Assembly: GCF_030055435.1 (NCBI RefSeq)
Contig: NZ_JASFYG010000005.1
Location: 1 to 64,000, forward strand
Direction: 5' to 3'
From: Methanothermobacter sp.
Lineage (GTDB): Archaea > Methanobacteriota > Methanobacteria > Methanobacteriales > Methanothermobacteraceae
DNA length: 64,000 nucleotides
Part shown: piece after piece, positions 15,367-25,351 of the stretch
Layout of the letters: each line of letters starts with the position of its first letter
Numbering within the stretch: position 1 is the stretch's first letter
Position numbers and translations under genes: made by a program
The notes under the pieces: model-generated
Database searches by the model: none
What the model was told of the DNA's origin: nothing
What the model saw: only the letters and a program-made list of their open reading frames with translations

Positions 15367-17325
15367 CTATCCTGTAACAATGTCGCCCTTTCCAGGTGGA
15401 AGGATTCTTATAAAGTCTTCAAGGGGGAATAGATTCTCAGGATCAACTTTCGCCTTTATTGACTTTGCAAGGGCCTCTTTTTTGGTGTAACCTGGTTTTA
15501 CCACGACAAAATTATCTGTTCTTTTTTTCACCGCCGATGGGGGACCGCACATCACCCTCTCCCCATCCTGGTCCACCACACCAACAGCCACCTTGAGGGG
15601 AACACCCCTCATGTAATTTCTGGGACCCCTTATGATGAAGGCACCCCTAGCAACAAATTCTCCAGCCCTGGGAGTCTTCGAAACCTGCTCCGGGTGAACC
15701 CAGTAGACATCCAGGGACGTGAAACCCCTGCTCCATGCACTTGAAAATGACGCTGCAAAAACCGCGGCTTCCTGAATGGTTGTTTCTGGTACCTCCCGGC
15801 CCTCACTTTTTATAACCACCGATGGAGCCCCATGAATATCTGAGTGGAGGTATATGTCCCTTGGCTCCATGTGCCTCTTCACCACCATCTCATTTGTGCC
15901 GGCGTCCCTTCCACCAATCACAAGGAAGTCGTCTGATGAGATGAACCAGCGGAATTTTTCAAACCAGCGGAGTTTTCTCCTAACCCTTTTCTGGGGGACC
16001 ATGATGTTTCTGAGGGCATCGTCCCTTCTCTTCTTAACCCTCTCAATTTCTTTCTCTGTTTTCTCGATCGCCTGGAGCACACCCTTTATTTTCCTCTTGG
16101 CTTTCTTGGCCTTTTCATAGTAGACCTCTGCGTTCTCTGGAACCCCCAGCTTCGGATCAATTCTTATCCTTTCACCGTCAATAAGGAGGGTCATGTTTCC
16201 CATCCCATCAATTTCCTGGATCATCTGGGCCTCCACCATTCCCTTACTGCGGGCGTCAGATATTATTTTCCGTATTTCCTTCCAGGAGTATTTTTCACGG
16301 GCATCCCTTATTGTTCTAAGGACATCCTCAACGGCTGAGTAGTGCGCATAGAGGAGGTCACCCTTTCTTGTTGAGGTATCTATTGTGTCCTGGAATTTCT
16401 GGAGGGTCTCCCTCTGTATCCTGAGTCTTTTCCTGAATTTCTCGACCTCTTTCTCCCACTCGGCCTCATGGACCTTCCTGAGTTCCTCCCTGAATATTGA
16501 ACTGAAGAACTCGTCTGCCGCCTCGTTGAAGGTTTCAAAGTACTCCCTCTCCCTATCACGATACACCATGAGCTCAATGGGAAGCACGTCACCCTCACCA
16601 TTCTTTATGATGTGGGGTTTGAATTTGAGGTCCTTGAGAGGCTTGAAGAGTTCATTTATTGCAGAGTCAATTTTTTCTATCTCATCTCTGCTCAGGGTGC
16701 TGGCTGCTCTGTTCTTGTCGATACCGGACCTCAGAACGATTTCCTCTGCATAGAGGCCCCCAAAGCCGTTTCTTGCAAGGGTCCTTATGAGGTCAGTGTC
16801 TGAGTTTTTCAGCATCTCCTCAAGCTCACCCATCTCATATCTGAGGGGGTGGAGGCCCCTTGATGGGGGGTACTCATACCTTTCACGGGGCGCTATTCGA
16901 CGGTCACTCCAGGTTTTCTGTTTAAGAGGCAGTATTATCTCACCCTCCTGGTTCAGGAGTATTATGTTCCCCTTTGAGAATAGTTCCACTACGAGGGTGT
17001 ATTTCTGCTCCTTCTCGATTTCTATCTCCACTATCCTGTCAAAGCTGTGCTGCCGGACCTCCCTTACGATTCCACCCCTGAGGTGCTTTCGGAGGAGCAT
17101 GGGGAATGATGGGGGGATCTTTGGATTTTCAGGGGGATACTCTGTTCTATGTATCCTTACACCTGCCTGCATAACCACATCCACCCTCCCCTCTCCTGGT
17201 ACATGGAATCTGATTATCACAGTGTCCCTGAGGGGTTGATAGGCCTTATCCACCCTAGCACCCCTTAGAATCTCATTGAGTTCCCTGGTAACTGCAAAAA
17301 TATCAACGTTTGACATTGTCTTCAT
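15367..17325 (-). CDS. rqcH: RqcH/NFACT family ribosome-associated quality control factor
   Basis: A 652-residue member of the Rqc2/NEMF/RqcH family (often annotated fibronectin-binding). It would bind stalled 50S-peptidyl-tRNA and recruit tRNA for Ala tailing. The order is an NFACT-N domain from residue 1 ([17 protein letters not shown], read in part; GGLYAEEI near 190), helix-hairpin-helix region, two long coiled coils (about 285-360 and 425-470), and NFACT-R from about 485 ([15 protein letters not shown], then [13 protein letters not shown]). The DR-type residues of the N domain are near [16 protein letters not shown] precedes the ATG. It converges with the Zn-ribbon gene. Confidence 0.93.
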   Translation of the reverse strand: MKTMSNVDIFAVTRELNEILRGARVDKAYQPLRDTVIIRFHVPGEGRVDVVMQAGVRIHRTEYPPENPKIPPSFPMLLRKHLRGGIVREVRQHSFDRIVEIEIEKEQKYTLVVELFSKGNIILLNQEGEIILPLKQKTWSDRRIAPRERYEYPPSRGLHPLRYEMGELEEMLKNSDTDLIRTLARNGFGGLYAEEIVLRSGIDKNRAASTLSRDEIEKIDSAINELFKPLKDLKFKPHIIKNGEGDVLPIELMVYRDREREYFETFNEAADEFFSSIFREELRKVHEAEWEKEVEKFRKRLRIQRETLQKFQDTIDTSTRKGDLLYAHYSAVEDVLRTIRDAREKYSWKEIRKIISDARSKGMVEAQMIQEIDGMGNMTLLIDGERIRIDPKLGVPENAEVYYEKAKKAKRKIKGVLQAIEKTEKEIERVKKRRDDALRNIMVPQKRVRRKLRWFEKFRWFISSDDFLVIGGRDAGTNEMVVKRHMEPRDIYLHSDIHGAPSVVIKSEGREVPETTIQEAAVFAASFSSAWSRGFTSLDVYWVHPEQVSKTPRAGEFVARGAFIIRGPRNYMRGVPLKVAVGVVDQDGERVMCGPPSAVKKRTDNFVVVKPGYTKKEALAKSIKAKVDPENLFPLEDFIRILPPGKGDIVTG

Positions 17326-17458
17326 AATTTAACACCTCGCAAGAAACAGAAGTCCGACGGCTTTAAGTATTTAATGATGGTATAATAATATCTTTCCATG
17401 GTTCGATGGAAAAGTTTTAAGACCATCAATATACTAAAAACTCTCTGGAGGTTTTAAT

Positions 17459-17752
17459 ATGGATACTGATGCTAAAATGACTGCTCTTCACGTTCCTGCA
17501 GGTATAGTGGCTGCTGTGGTGTCATTTTACCTTTCAAATGGTTCAATACCAGTTATTGGAAAAAATCAGGCGCTCGGCACCTTCGCGGGCCTCGTGATAT
17601 TATTGATTGTCGGAAATATTGCGGAAAGGTTATTCAGTAAGGAAGAAGTTGGGGGATTCAGGGGGTGGCTCTGGAGTGGTATAGTGCCATTTATCTTTAT
17701 CTGGTTCGTTGTATGGGCAATACTCATAACTTCAACCACAATAACCCCATAG
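17459..17752 (+). CDS. Small three-span membrane protein (DUF5379-like)
   Basis: A 97-residue integral membrane protein with three hydrophobic helices at about 11-27, 40-57 and 70-92, and a short charged loop SKEEVGGF between the last two. The function is unknown; it resembles small proteins of Methanobacteriales. GGAGG lies eight bases before the ATG, and an AT-rich promoter region precedes it. It is divergent from rqcH and converges with the DUF2070 gene. Confidence 0.8.
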   Translation: MDTDAKMTALHVPAGIVAAVVSFYLSNGSIPVIGKNQALGTFAGLVILLIVGNIAERLFSKEEVGGFRGWLWSGIVPFIFIWFVVWAILITSTTITP

Positions 17753-17764
17753 ATTCCTCTTTTT

Positions 17765-19582
17765 TCAGGCCCAGTAGAATATCCAGGCAAAGACGAATAT
17801 AAGTGCAAGTACGAATATGAGGGGGGCTATCACACGGCTCACAGCAACGATTGAACTTATGGTTGATACGAGTTCCGTTGAATTGGTGGGGCCGAGGGTA
17901 TGCAGACCCCTTATTCTAACGACCCGGCACCCTGCCTTTACCTCCTCAAGATCATCAACCGCCTCTGAAACCGCCTTTCTGATCTCTTCTATGATCTCCT
18001 CCCTTTTGTGTTTCCCGATGGGATTGTGGCCCCCTGAAAGGGTGTTCACAAAGTGGGTGTCGGTTGTCATCACTTCGGCTTCATCTATGTCCAGCTTCAA
18101 GAGTTCCTCCAGTATCTCATCCCTGAAGCCCATGACCATGTTATTGGCGTCAAGGAGTACATAGGCTGTCCTCTGTTCTCCGGCCTCAACCACCATGACC
18201 ATAACTCCGCTCTGGCCAATACCGTTCTCCTTTGAGAGTCCATCCATTTTCCTCTGGGCACAGCCAACTCTAAGTTTATGGAGGCGTGGAGGGCACTCGA
18301 TGGAGTCCACAGCATCAAGAAGGTCGAACATTTCAGGGTTACCCGCAAGTATCCGGCCTGTTTCACCCTGGAAGGAGTTGTGACAGTCCACAACAACCAC
18401 ATTTTTTAATCCGCAGCGGCCCCCTGCAAGGTTCATCATTGAAAGCCCTACACCAAATTCTATGTCATCGAATCCATTAGGGGCCATTGTTGCAAGGATC
18501 AGCATGCCATCGCCAAAGAACTGGACTCCGATGGTGGCGCTGTTTCTGGTGTATCTCCTGAATTTACTGGCGCCCTCATGGTACTCAATACCATCAAGCG
18601 CCTCCCTGACGGCATCCTCAACCTTTTCCAGTTCCCTCACTGATACCGGGTTGAAGTCATGGGTTGAGGGGCCATGGGCCACCATGGTGAATGTGTCAAA
18701 TCTCTCAGAGAGTATGGTGGGCATGTTGGCACCGCCTATGGTACCTATTGGACCCGGGTGTACCGAGGGGCTTATGAAGAGGGCCTTTATATTGGAGCCC
18801 CTCTGGAATGCCACCACACCTGCAAGTGTATCTACGGGTTCACCGATCTCACTGAAGATGCTTTCAAGTTCAGGGGAATCCTCGGTTATATGTGAGAGAA
18901 AGAGGCTCAGGAATTCCAGTGAGCCGACCCCCAGGTTCTTTCTCATTGGTGACTCGACCACCATGACAAATGAGTAGATGGCGAGTATGAGCATTGCTGA
19001 GGCGACAAGTATCTTCAGTAAAAATCCTATCACACTGAAGTAGCCAATGTTTGTGGCTAGACTCAGAAATGCCACAACGATGTTCATGCTCACTATTAGA
19101 ACTGGTTGCACAGAGGATATCAGGGTTGAATTTGTGAAGCTTATGTTTGAGGTTCCCCAGATCACCAGCAGACGGAAGGCGAATATAACAGCGGAGGCGA
19201 GTATTATGGAGTTGAGTATGAGGTCGCTCTGCAGTATGGATGATGCCAGGCACCCCCCCAGGTAGATGAGGGAGAAGATCATCATGGAGAAGAATGCCAG
19301 GAACATTGACTGTTTCATCTTCATCCTTCTACCACCCAGCGAGTTGACCCAGGGCTGGGTGATGGCACCGGCCATTATTGATGAAAATCCAAGGACAAGC
19401 ACACCATTGGTTCCCCCATAGAGTATGTCATGGAGAACACTTATCCCTGGGACCGTATCGATGATAAACCCCACAGCACCCACAACGAAGCTTATAAATA
19501 TCATTGATAGGAGTGATATTTCGGTTTTCGGGAGGGTCATGATGTACTTTGAAAGATCAGTCACATTCTTTGTGCTTGACAT
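17765..19582 (-). CDS. DUF2070 family membrane protein
   Basis: A 605-residue protein of an archaeal family of unknown function. About six membrane spans occupy residues 20-210. A large soluble domain (about 215-570) has several conserved His/Asp/Asn segments (FISPSVHPGPIG, VDCHNSF, TTDTHFVNT, GGHNPIG), suggesting a metal-dependent hydrolase-like site. A final hydrophobic helix anchors the C-terminus. Its single-gene setting gives no hint of partners. Confidence 0.88.
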   Translation of the reverse strand: MSSTKNVTDLSKYIMTLPKTEISLLSMIFISFVVGAVGFIIDTVPGISVLHDILYGGTNGVLVLGFSSIMAGAITQPWVNSLGGRRMKMKQSMFLAFFSMMIFSLIYLGGCLASSILQSDLILNSIILASAVIFAFRLLVIWGTSNISFTNSTLISSVQPVLIVSMNIVVAFLSLATNIGYFSVIGFLLKILVASAMLILAIYSFVMVVESPMRKNLGVGSLEFLSLFLSHITEDSPELESIFSEIGEPVDTLAGVVAFQRGSNIKALFISPSVHPGPIGTIGGANMPTILSERFDTFTMVAHGPSTHDFNPVSVRELEKVEDAVREALDGIEYHEGASKFRRYTRNSATIGVQFFGDGMLILATMAPNGFDDIEFGVGLSMMNLAGGRCGLKNVVVVDCHNSFQGETGRILAGNPEMFDLLDAVDSIECPPRLHKLRVGCAQRKMDGLSKENGIGQSGVMVMVVEAGEQRTAYVLLDANNMVMGFRDEILEELLKLDIDEAEVMTTDTHFVNTLSGGHNPIGKHKREEIIEEIRKAVSEAVDDLEEVKAGCRVVRIRGLHTLGPTNSTELVSTISSIVAVSRVIAPLIFVLALIFVFAWIFYWA

Positions 19583-19749
19583 ATTCTACCTCAACTAGTT
19601 CTGGGATCCACTGGAGAAAGATATTTAAAAATTTGATCCATATTAAATTTATTCAGCAGCATCACTCTTGGATGCTCTGGAGTTTAAATCTAACTGATAA
19701 CCAGTGTCATTCTTCAGTACACATTTAACTCTATACAGGAAGGGAGAAC

Positions 19750-20346
19750 ATGGAGATAAAACTTAAAACACCACTTTCAGATGAGGTAACCCAACTTAAA
19801 GCTGGTGACATCGTTTACATTACAGGAAAAATATTCACGGCCCGTGACAGGGCCCATAGAAGGATAATTGAAAGGGGAGCCCCCTTTGATATTGAGGGCT
19901 CTGTGATATTCCATGCGGGACCCATAATAAGATTTGAAGGGGAACCTGATACCAGCAGTGAGTCAATAACTAAACCCCCAGCGCGGCTTGTGGTCGTGGG
20001 GCCCACCACAAGCGGGAGAATGAACCCCTTCCAGCCGGAGGTTATAGAGATGGGTGTGAGGGCGGTTATAGGTAAGGGTGGAATGGATGATAGAACCAGG
20101 AATGCCCTGAGAAAAAAAGGCGCTGTTTACCTTGCAGCCGTGGGGGGCTGCGCGGCACTCTATGGCTCGGCAGTTAAGGGTATAGCGGCGGTGCACTGGC
20201 TGGACCTGGGTGTGCCTGAGGCTGTATGGGAGCTTGAGGTCGAGGACTTCGGACCCCTCATAGTTGCCATGGACTCCGCTGGCAGAAGCCTCTATGAAAC
20301 CTCAGATGATGAATACGACCTTGAGGTCCAGAGGATACTCGACTGA
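19750..20346 (+). CDS. Fumarase/tartrate dehydratase class I beta-type subunit
   Basis: A 198-residue protein matching the beta subunit of two-subunit class I Fe-S hydro-lyases. Signature segments are [18 protein letters not shown] (residues about 16-33, read in part), [16 protein letters not shown] and VGGCAALYG. In methanogens the pair fumarate hydratase alpha/beta acts in the reductive or incomplete citric acid pathway; the alpha subunit, which carries the 4Fe-4S cluster, is not in this window. GGAAGGGAG precedes the ATG. The next gene follows within 15 bases. Confidence 0.9.
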   Translation: MEIKLKTPLSDEVTQLKAGDIVYITGKIFTARDRAHRRIIERGAPFDIEGSVIFHAGPIIRFEGEPDTSSESITKPPARLVVVGPTTSGRMNPFQPEVIEMGVRAVIGKGGMDDRTRNALRKKGAVYLAAVGGCAALYGSAVKGIAAVHWLDLGVPEAVWELEVEDFGPLIVAMDSAGRSLYETSDDEYDLEVQRILD

Positions 20347-20359
20347 GTGTGTGAGCGGA

Positions 20360-21139
20360 ATGTTTGACTTCAGCCTCTCGGAGCACATTAAACTTGAGGG
20401 ACTTGTGGACACCCATATCCACACAGCCCCCGATGTGAGGGATAGATTCATGAATGACATTGAACTTGCTTCCGCCGCACTCAGGGAGGGTATGGAGGCT
20501 GTTGTGATAAAGAGCCACACTGAACCCACCTCAGGGAGGGCTGCACTGGCCTCTGAGGTTACAGGGATGAGGGTCATTGGGGGCGTTACACTGAACACGT
20601 CGGTGGGGGGTCTCAACCCGGATGCGGTCCATGCCGCCGCCATGATGGGCGGAAGGTTCGTCTGGTTACCCACGGTCTCGGTGGGGAGGGCTGCGGGTGA
20701 CCTTGATGGTGTTATTTCTGCTGTTGCTGAACATGACATGGTCCTGGGAACTGGGCACCTGAAGCCCCCTGAGATATTCCATGTGCTCGACCTTGCTGCA
20801 GATTATGGGGCCGGTAAAATTATCATCAACCATCCACTGACGGGTGTTGTGGGTGCCACCCTGGAGGAGCAGAGGGAGATGTCAAGGCGGGCTTACCTTG
20901 AGCACTGCCTTGTGGCCTGCATGCCCCGCCATGATGGGCTTGACTTTGAACGCATAGTTGAATCTGTGAGGTATGTTGGCGCGGAAAGGTGCATAATGGC
21001 AACGGACTTCGGGCAGGGCCACAATCCATCCCCCATTGCAGGCATGAAGCAGTTCATATACCTGATGAAGAAACATGGATTTTCTCACTCAGATATAACG
21101 ATGATGTGCCGGGATAACCCCCTTGAACTGATATCCTGA
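20360..21139 (+). CDS. DUF6282 family predicted metal-dependent hydrolase
   Basis: A protein of about 259 residues of amidohydrolase-like TIM-barrel type. VDTHIHTAPDVR near residue 14-25 gives the first metal His pair, KSHTEPT a further His, GTGHLKPPEI and NHPLTG two more, and ATDFGQGHNPSP near the C-terminus a conserved Asp. No reaction is assigned to the family. Start choice: ATG at 20360 or GTG at 20351; the longer frame from 20264 overlaps the fumarase-type gene by 83 bases and lacks support. It is probably cotranscribed with that gene. Confidence 0.85.
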   Translation: MFDFSLSEHIKLEGLVDTHIHTAPDVRDRFMNDIELASAALREGMEAVVIKSHTEPTSGRAALASEVTGMRVIGGVTLNTSVGGLNPDAVHAAAMMGGRFVWLPTVSVGRAAGDLDGVISAVAEHDMVLGTGHLKPPEIFHVLDLAADYGAGKIIINHPLTGVVGATLEEQREMSRRAYLEHCLVACMPRHDGLDFERIVESVRYVGAERCIMATDFGQGHNPSPIAGMKQFIYLMKKHGFSHSDITMMCRDNPLELIS

Positions 21140-21249
21140 CGTTTTTAAGAAAATCAGCTTTATTAACGTTATCTTTCTGCTATCAAAAATTATATATGAG
21201 AAATTGGATTAAGGGTGAAATCAACCTTTATAACTGCGCGAGTGATATG

Positions 21250-21576
21250 ATGTCTGATAAAAAGATTGAAAAGGAGCTTAAAAAGAGAATAAATCAATTT
21301 AAAAAACTTTTGAAGAATGATGATGAACGTGAGAACTTCTATAACAACATATGTGGTTCCGAAATCCTTGTGAGGATTGAGATATTTCTCCCATCAGGCA
21401 ACCCTGAAAGGTACTATGACGGGCTTTTCCTTTACCTCAATGATGAGGGCAGAATAGTGAACGCAGAGTACTACTACAATGAGGGCGGTGAGGGTGCCAT
21501 CACACAGCTCGACGATAAATCCCTTGAGGTTGTAAGGGAACTCTTTGAGGATGAGCTATCCCTTGAGATCGAATGA
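21250..21576 (+). CDS. Hypothetical small acidic protein
   Basis: A protein of about 108 residues, not recognised. It begins with a lysine-rich amphipathic helix (KKIEKELKKRINQFKKLL, read in part), followed by beta-rich segments (ILVRIEIFLPSG, YYDGLFLYLND) and an acidic end (VRELFEDELSLEIE). GAGTGAT lies three bases before this ATG; an adjacent ATG at 21247 and an upstream in-frame ATG at 21196 are alternatives. A TATA-like stretch around 21186-21196 would place the RNA start after 21196, which argues against the longest form. Confidence 0.65.
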   Translation: MSDKKIEKELKKRINQFKKLLKNDDERENFYNNICGSEILVRIEIFLPSGNPERYYDGLFLYLNDEGRIVNAEYYYNEGGEGAITQLDDKSLEVVRELFEDELSLEIE

Positions 21577-21685
21577 TCCTGGGATTTTTTTGGGGGACTA
21601 CACCAGACTTAAGAAACTTTAACTTTATTTATAATAACATCAATAACTATTATGATTAAATTTTTTTAGTGGAGGATTCAATACC

Positions 21686-22204
21686 ATGCGAAGTTTTGAA
21701 AAACTGACTTCCCTTAAGGAATACATTCCCATCAAGAAAAAGGAGGGCGGTGAAAAGAACATTGGCCTTCTTGTGGATGGGCCGAACATGCTCAGAAAGG
21801 AATTCAGTCTGAACCTGGACCTTGTAAGAAAGATAATGTCTGAATACGGGAATATGCGTGTTGGAAAGGTTCTTCTGAACCAGTACGCCTCTGATAAACT
21901 GATAGAGGCCATTGTGAACCAGGGCTTTACACCAATTGTCGTGGCTGGAGATACAGATGTCTACATGGCTGTTGAGGCCATGGAACTGATATACAACCCT
22001 AATATTGATATAATAGCCCTTATGACACGCGACGCTGATTTTCTACCAATAATAAACAAGGCAAAGGAAAATGGTAAGGATACAATTGTGATAGGTGCCG
22101 AGCCAGGTTTCAGTGCTGCACTTCAGAATTCTGCGGACCATGCCATAATCCTTAAACCAGAGAATGGCAGGCCAAGGAAGGGGCATGTTGCAGGGGAAAA
22201 CTGA
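21686..22204 (+). CDS. NYN-domain protein (LabA/PIN-like, TIGR00288 type)
   Basis: A 172-residue PIN-like NYN nuclease-fold protein. [13 protein letters not shown] near 27-39 carries the first acidic active-site Asp and Asn, VAGDTDVYM near 91-99 the second, and [10 protein letters not shown] near 114-123 the third acidic pair. This is the usual metal-binding set for RNA cleavage. GGAGG lies eleven bases before the ATG. It is followed after 16 bases by the MJ0158-type PLP gene, so the two are likely cotranscribed. The RNA substrate is unknown. Confidence 0.88.
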   Translation: MRSFEKLTSLKEYIPIKKKEGGEKNIGLLVDGPNMLRKEFSLNLDLVRKIMSEYGNMRVGKVLLNQYASDKLIEAIVNQGFTPIVVAGDTDVYMAVEAMELIYNPNIDIIALMTRDADFLPIINKAKENGKDTIVIGAEPGFSAALQNSADHAIILKPENGRPRKGHVAGEN

Positions 22205-22220
22205 TTGAATTGGTGATTTG

Positions 22221-23357
22221 ATGTTCCAGGATCACCTCAATGAGGTTAAGCGCAGGGAACACGCCCTCCAGATGATAGGGGAGCGTATTTCCAGCGAGGG
22301 CCGTGAGGGAATATATGACCTCACGGGTCTTTCAGGGGGCTTTCCCCTTGAGGTAGAGGATATTGGTCTCCTTGAGACGTACGTGGGGCCGGCGGTATTC
22401 GAGGAGAGACTCCAGATAGCTGGCAGAGAGCACATGGGCGGTGAGATGGTGGCTGCCTTTAACAGGACAAGCAGCGCAATACTTGCATCCATACTGGAAC
22501 TTGCAGAGCCTGATTCAATGGTTGTGCACTACCTCCCGGAGCTCCCATCCCACCCATCCATCCCGGCAAGCACCGAACTTGCAGCAGCCAGGTACCATGA
22601 GACAGATGACTTCACTGAGGATATACCAGAAAACACATCTCTCGTGGTCGTAACAGGTTCGACAATGGACCACAGGGTTGTTGATGAATCTGAACTCCAG
22701 CAGGTAATTGAAAGGGCCCACTTTGTTGGGGTCCCGGTACTTGTGGATGATGCATCAGGCGCCAGGCTGAGGACGGTTCTATTTAACCAGAAGAGGGCAT
22801 GTGACCTGGGAGCAGACCTTGCAGTTACAAGCACAGATAAACTGATGCACGGGCCAAGGGGGGGTCTTCTCGCAGGAAGATCCGACCTTGTGGAGAGGGT
22901 TAAATCAAGGGCCTACCGGTTCGGACTTGAGGCCCAGCCCCCAGTCATCGCTGCAATGGTGAGGGCACTGGAGAGCTTTGACCCATCTGAAATTCTCAAC
23001 GCCCTTGAAAAGAAGGGATACCTTCTTGAGGCTCTGAAGGACCTTAAGGTGGAGGAGACACCCACAGGGATAATGATAAAACAGGATTCACTGGAGAAAC
23101 TCTATGATTCCACATACACTGGTGATGAAATTGGCGTGGCCCTTTCAATGCTGCTCCTCTCTGACCATGGAATAATAACCATACCCGCTGTGGGTATGCC
23201 AGGGGCATCAAAGACACTGAGGTTTGACCTGGCATCAAGGGACGCAGAGAGGCTTGAACCTGAACTTCTGAGGGAGGCAATTGAGGACGCAGTGGATAAA
23301 CTTTCAGGCATCATCAGGGACAGAAAAATGATGGAAAAACTTATCTTCGGTTCATGA
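22221..23357 (+). CDS. PLP-dependent enzyme of the MJ0158 family (SelA/SepSecS-like fold)
   Basis: A 378-residue fold-type I PLP enzyme of the archaeal MJ0158/TIGR03576 group. The Schiff-base Lys is in TSTDKLMHGPRGG near residue 213, and VLVDDASGAR near 176-185 provides the cofactor Asp. The family resembles bacterial SelA, but MJ0158-type proteins lack demonstrated selenocysteine synthase activity and this organism group lacks a selenocysteine system, so the reaction is open. The ATG at 22221 is three bases after GGTGAT; the TTG at 22218 would abut it. Confidence 0.85.
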   Translation: MFQDHLNEVKRREHALQMIGERISSEGREGIYDLTGLSGGFPLEVEDIGLLETYVGPAVFEERLQIAGREHMGGEMVAAFNRTSSAILASILELAEPDSMVVHYLPELPSHPSIPASTELAAARYHETDDFTEDIPENTSLVVVTGSTMDHRVVDESELQQVIERAHFVGVPVLVDDASGARLRTVLFNQKRACDLGADLAVTSTDKLMHGPRGGLLAGRSDLVERVKSRAYRFGLEAQPPVIAAMVRALESFDPSEILNALEKKGYLLEALKDLKVEETPTGIMIKQDSLEKLYDSTYTGDEIGVALSMLLLSDHGIITIPAVGMPGASKTLRFDLASRDAERLEPELLREAIEDAVDKLSGIIRDRKMMEKLIFGS

Positions 23358-23497
23358 GGTTTTTGCGGGACTTCATGCGCTGAATGGTTTCTCAATGCCA
23401 GGAATAAATTTTTTATTCAAATGAAATTCTTACAGTAGCACAAAAACTGAAAATGGTCACATCTGAACGATTCTGAGTTTATTATGGAGGTGTCAGG

Positions 23498-24511
23498 CTG
23501 ATAGTTATTGATGGATCAGAGGGCGAAGGTGGGGGAGCCGTTGTAAGGGCTTCCACGGCCCTTGCAGTCCTAAAATCACGCAGAATAAGGATATACAATA
23601 TCAGGGCCCGCAGGCCAAGGAAGGGACTCTCACACCAGCACCTCACTGCTGTGAGGGCAATTGCAGAGATAAGCAATGGCAGACTGAGGGGGGATGAGCT
23701 CGGGTCAATGGAGCTTGAATTTTCACCGGGACGTGTTAGTGGCGGGAAATTTGAATTTGACATAAAAACCGCTGGAAGCACGGGACTTGTCCTCCAGGCC
23801 ATAATGATAGCCTCCACAGCCTCCACTGGTGAACTGGATGTAACCGTGAGGGGTGGCACCGATGTCCTCTGGGCACCCACAGCAGACTACCTCAGGGAGG
23901 TGACGCTCCCCATCCTTGGTATGATGGGTTACACCGCAAAACTTGAGTTAATTGAGAGAGGCTACTATCCTGAGGGTGGGGGTGTGGTCCATGCAACCAT
24001 GGAGCCATCCACCCTCAGACCCCTCGTACTTGAAAAGGCGGAAATTCACTGTATAAGGGGTGTTTCCCACTCCAGGAACCTTCCGATACATGTTGCTGAG
24101 AGACAGGCTGAATCAGCAAGGAGGACCCTCAAGAGAACCGGCCTGGATGTTGATATACGTGTTGAGGACGCCTCCGGTTCACTGGGGAGGGGCTCGGGTA
24201 TCACACTCTGGGCTGAGGGCAACACAAGGCTAGGTGCCACTTCACTGGGGAAACCAGGTAAAAGGGCAGAACTGGTTGGTTCAGAGGCTGCAGAGGAACT
24301 CCTGGGTTTCATAGAATCTGGCAGACCCCTTGACAGGTACATGGGCGATCAGATCATCCCCTACATGGCCATCACAGGAAATTCGAGAGTGGCCACCTCT
24401 GAACTTACACTGCATGCGGAGACCAATATAATGCTTGCAGAAAAGATAACAGGAAGGAAATTCAGGGTTGATGGTGAACGCGGGGGGCCAGCCGTAATCG
24501 AGGCCCTCTGA
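23498..24511 (+). CDS. rtcA: RNA 3'-terminal phosphate cyclase (probable CTG start)
   Basis: This enzyme converts RNA 3'-phosphate ends to 2',3'-cyclic phosphate with ATP. The frame is open from the CTG at 23498, giving about 337 residues, the normal RtcA length, and beginning with the family N-terminus IVIDGSEGEGGGAVVR. GGAGGTG sits five bases before the CTG, and no in-frame ATG, GTG or TTG lies close enough. The first ATG at 23651 would remove the conserved N-terminus. Other signatures are RRPRKGLSHQHL, AGSTGLVLQA, GYYPEGGG, and the C-terminal adenylated-His region ELTLHAETNIM. The neighbouring NYN gene also points to RNA end processing. Confidence 0.88.
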   Translation: MIVIDGSEGEGGGAVVRASTALAVLKSRRIRIYNIRARRPRKGLSHQHLTAVRAIAEISNGRLRGDELGSMELEFSPGRVSGGKFEFDIKTAGSTGLVLQAIMIASTASTGELDVTVRGGTDVLWAPTADYLREVTLPILGMMGYTAKLELIERGYYPEGGGVVHATMEPSTLRPLVLEKAEIHCIRGVSHSRNLPIHVAERQAESARRTLKRTGLDVDIRVEDASGSLGRGSGITLWAEGNTRLGATSLGKPGKRAELVGSEAAEELLGFIESGRPLDRYMGDQIIPYMAITGNSRVATSELTLHAETNIMLAEKITGRKFRVDGERGGPAVIEAL

Positions 24512-24561
24512 TGGGTATTCAAAAAATGAGGTTAACAGTGGCAGCTGAAGGGCCACCACTA

Positions 24562-25347
24562 TCAGAGGTGTATGCACTCACCGGATATTATTTTGCGGAG
24601 AGTTCCATCATCCAGTTCCAGTATGAGGGCACCCTCACTGTTGATGCCGATGGCCTCACCATGGACAACTTCACCAAGTTGCTTCCTTATTTCAACACGT
24701 CTGCCGATGGTCTTTGACATCCTCCTCCATTCTCTTAGAATTTCATCCATTCTACCCTCCTTGAAGGAATCATAGACTTCCTCAAACTTTTTAAGGAATC
24801 TTGATATCAGTTCACTGGATTTTATGTCCCTCTGGAGTTCATTCTTAATGGAGGTTGCCCCCTTCCTGAGGTCCTCTGGGAAACGGCTGATGTCCACGTT
24901 GGTGTCGATTCCAACACCTACAATCACATATTCAAGGTTGTTGAACCTTGCGTGGGCCTCTGTTAGTATTCCGCATACCTTTTTATCTCCGATGAGTATG
25001 TCATTGGGCCACTTTATTCCCACGTCCAGGCCACATTCTTCCTTCAGTGTCCTGGCAACTGCAACACCGGTTACCAGTGTTAGGAGTGGAGCCGTTGATG
25101 GGTGAACCTCTGGTCTGAGTATTATGGACATCCATATGCCGCCCTGGGGTGATATCCAGGGTTTACCCCTCCTACCCCTTCCACGGGACTGGGTCCTTGC
25201 AATAACAACTGTACCCTCCGGGGCGCCATCCTCTGCCATCCTCTTGGCCACGTTGTTGGTGGAGTCCACCTCATCGAAGCATTTCACTTCATGCCCTATG
25301 TACCTGGTTTTTACCTCAACTTCGCATGGATCATTATAATCTTCCAT
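24562..25347 (-). CDS. birA: Biotin-[acetyl-CoA-carboxylase] ligase
   Basis: A 261-residue biotin protein ligase that adenylates biotin and attaches it to a carrier lysine. SRGRGRRGKPW near 51-61 is the biotinyl-AMP loop, and GIKWPNDIL with KVCGILTEA is the second ligase signature. There is no N-terminal winged helix domain, so this is a ligase-only type. The gene begins four bases after pycA on the same strand. In methanogens PycB is the main biotin acceptor; its gene is not in this window, so coupling to PycA supplies the missing biotinylation step of pyruvate carboxylase. Confidence 0.94.
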   Translation of the reverse strand: MEDYNDPCEVEVKTRYIGHEVKCFDEVDSTNNVAKRMAEDGAPEGTVVIARTQSRGRGRRGKPWISPQGGIWMSIILRPEVHPSTAPLLTLVTGVAVARTLKEECGLDVGIKWPNDILIGDKKVCGILTEAHARFNNLEYVIVGVGIDTNVDISRFPEDLRKGATSIKNELQRDIKSSELISRFLKKFEEVYDSFKEGRMDEILREWRRMSKTIGRRVEIRKQLGEVVHGEAIGINSEGALILELDDGTLRKIISGECIHL

Positions 25348-25351
25348 ACCA

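Noticed and set aside
24511-24717. A 68-residue + strand ORF starting where rtcA ends
   Set aside because: Most of it is antisense to the end of birA, it has no ribosome site of its own beyond the rtcA end, and it shows no family resemblance.
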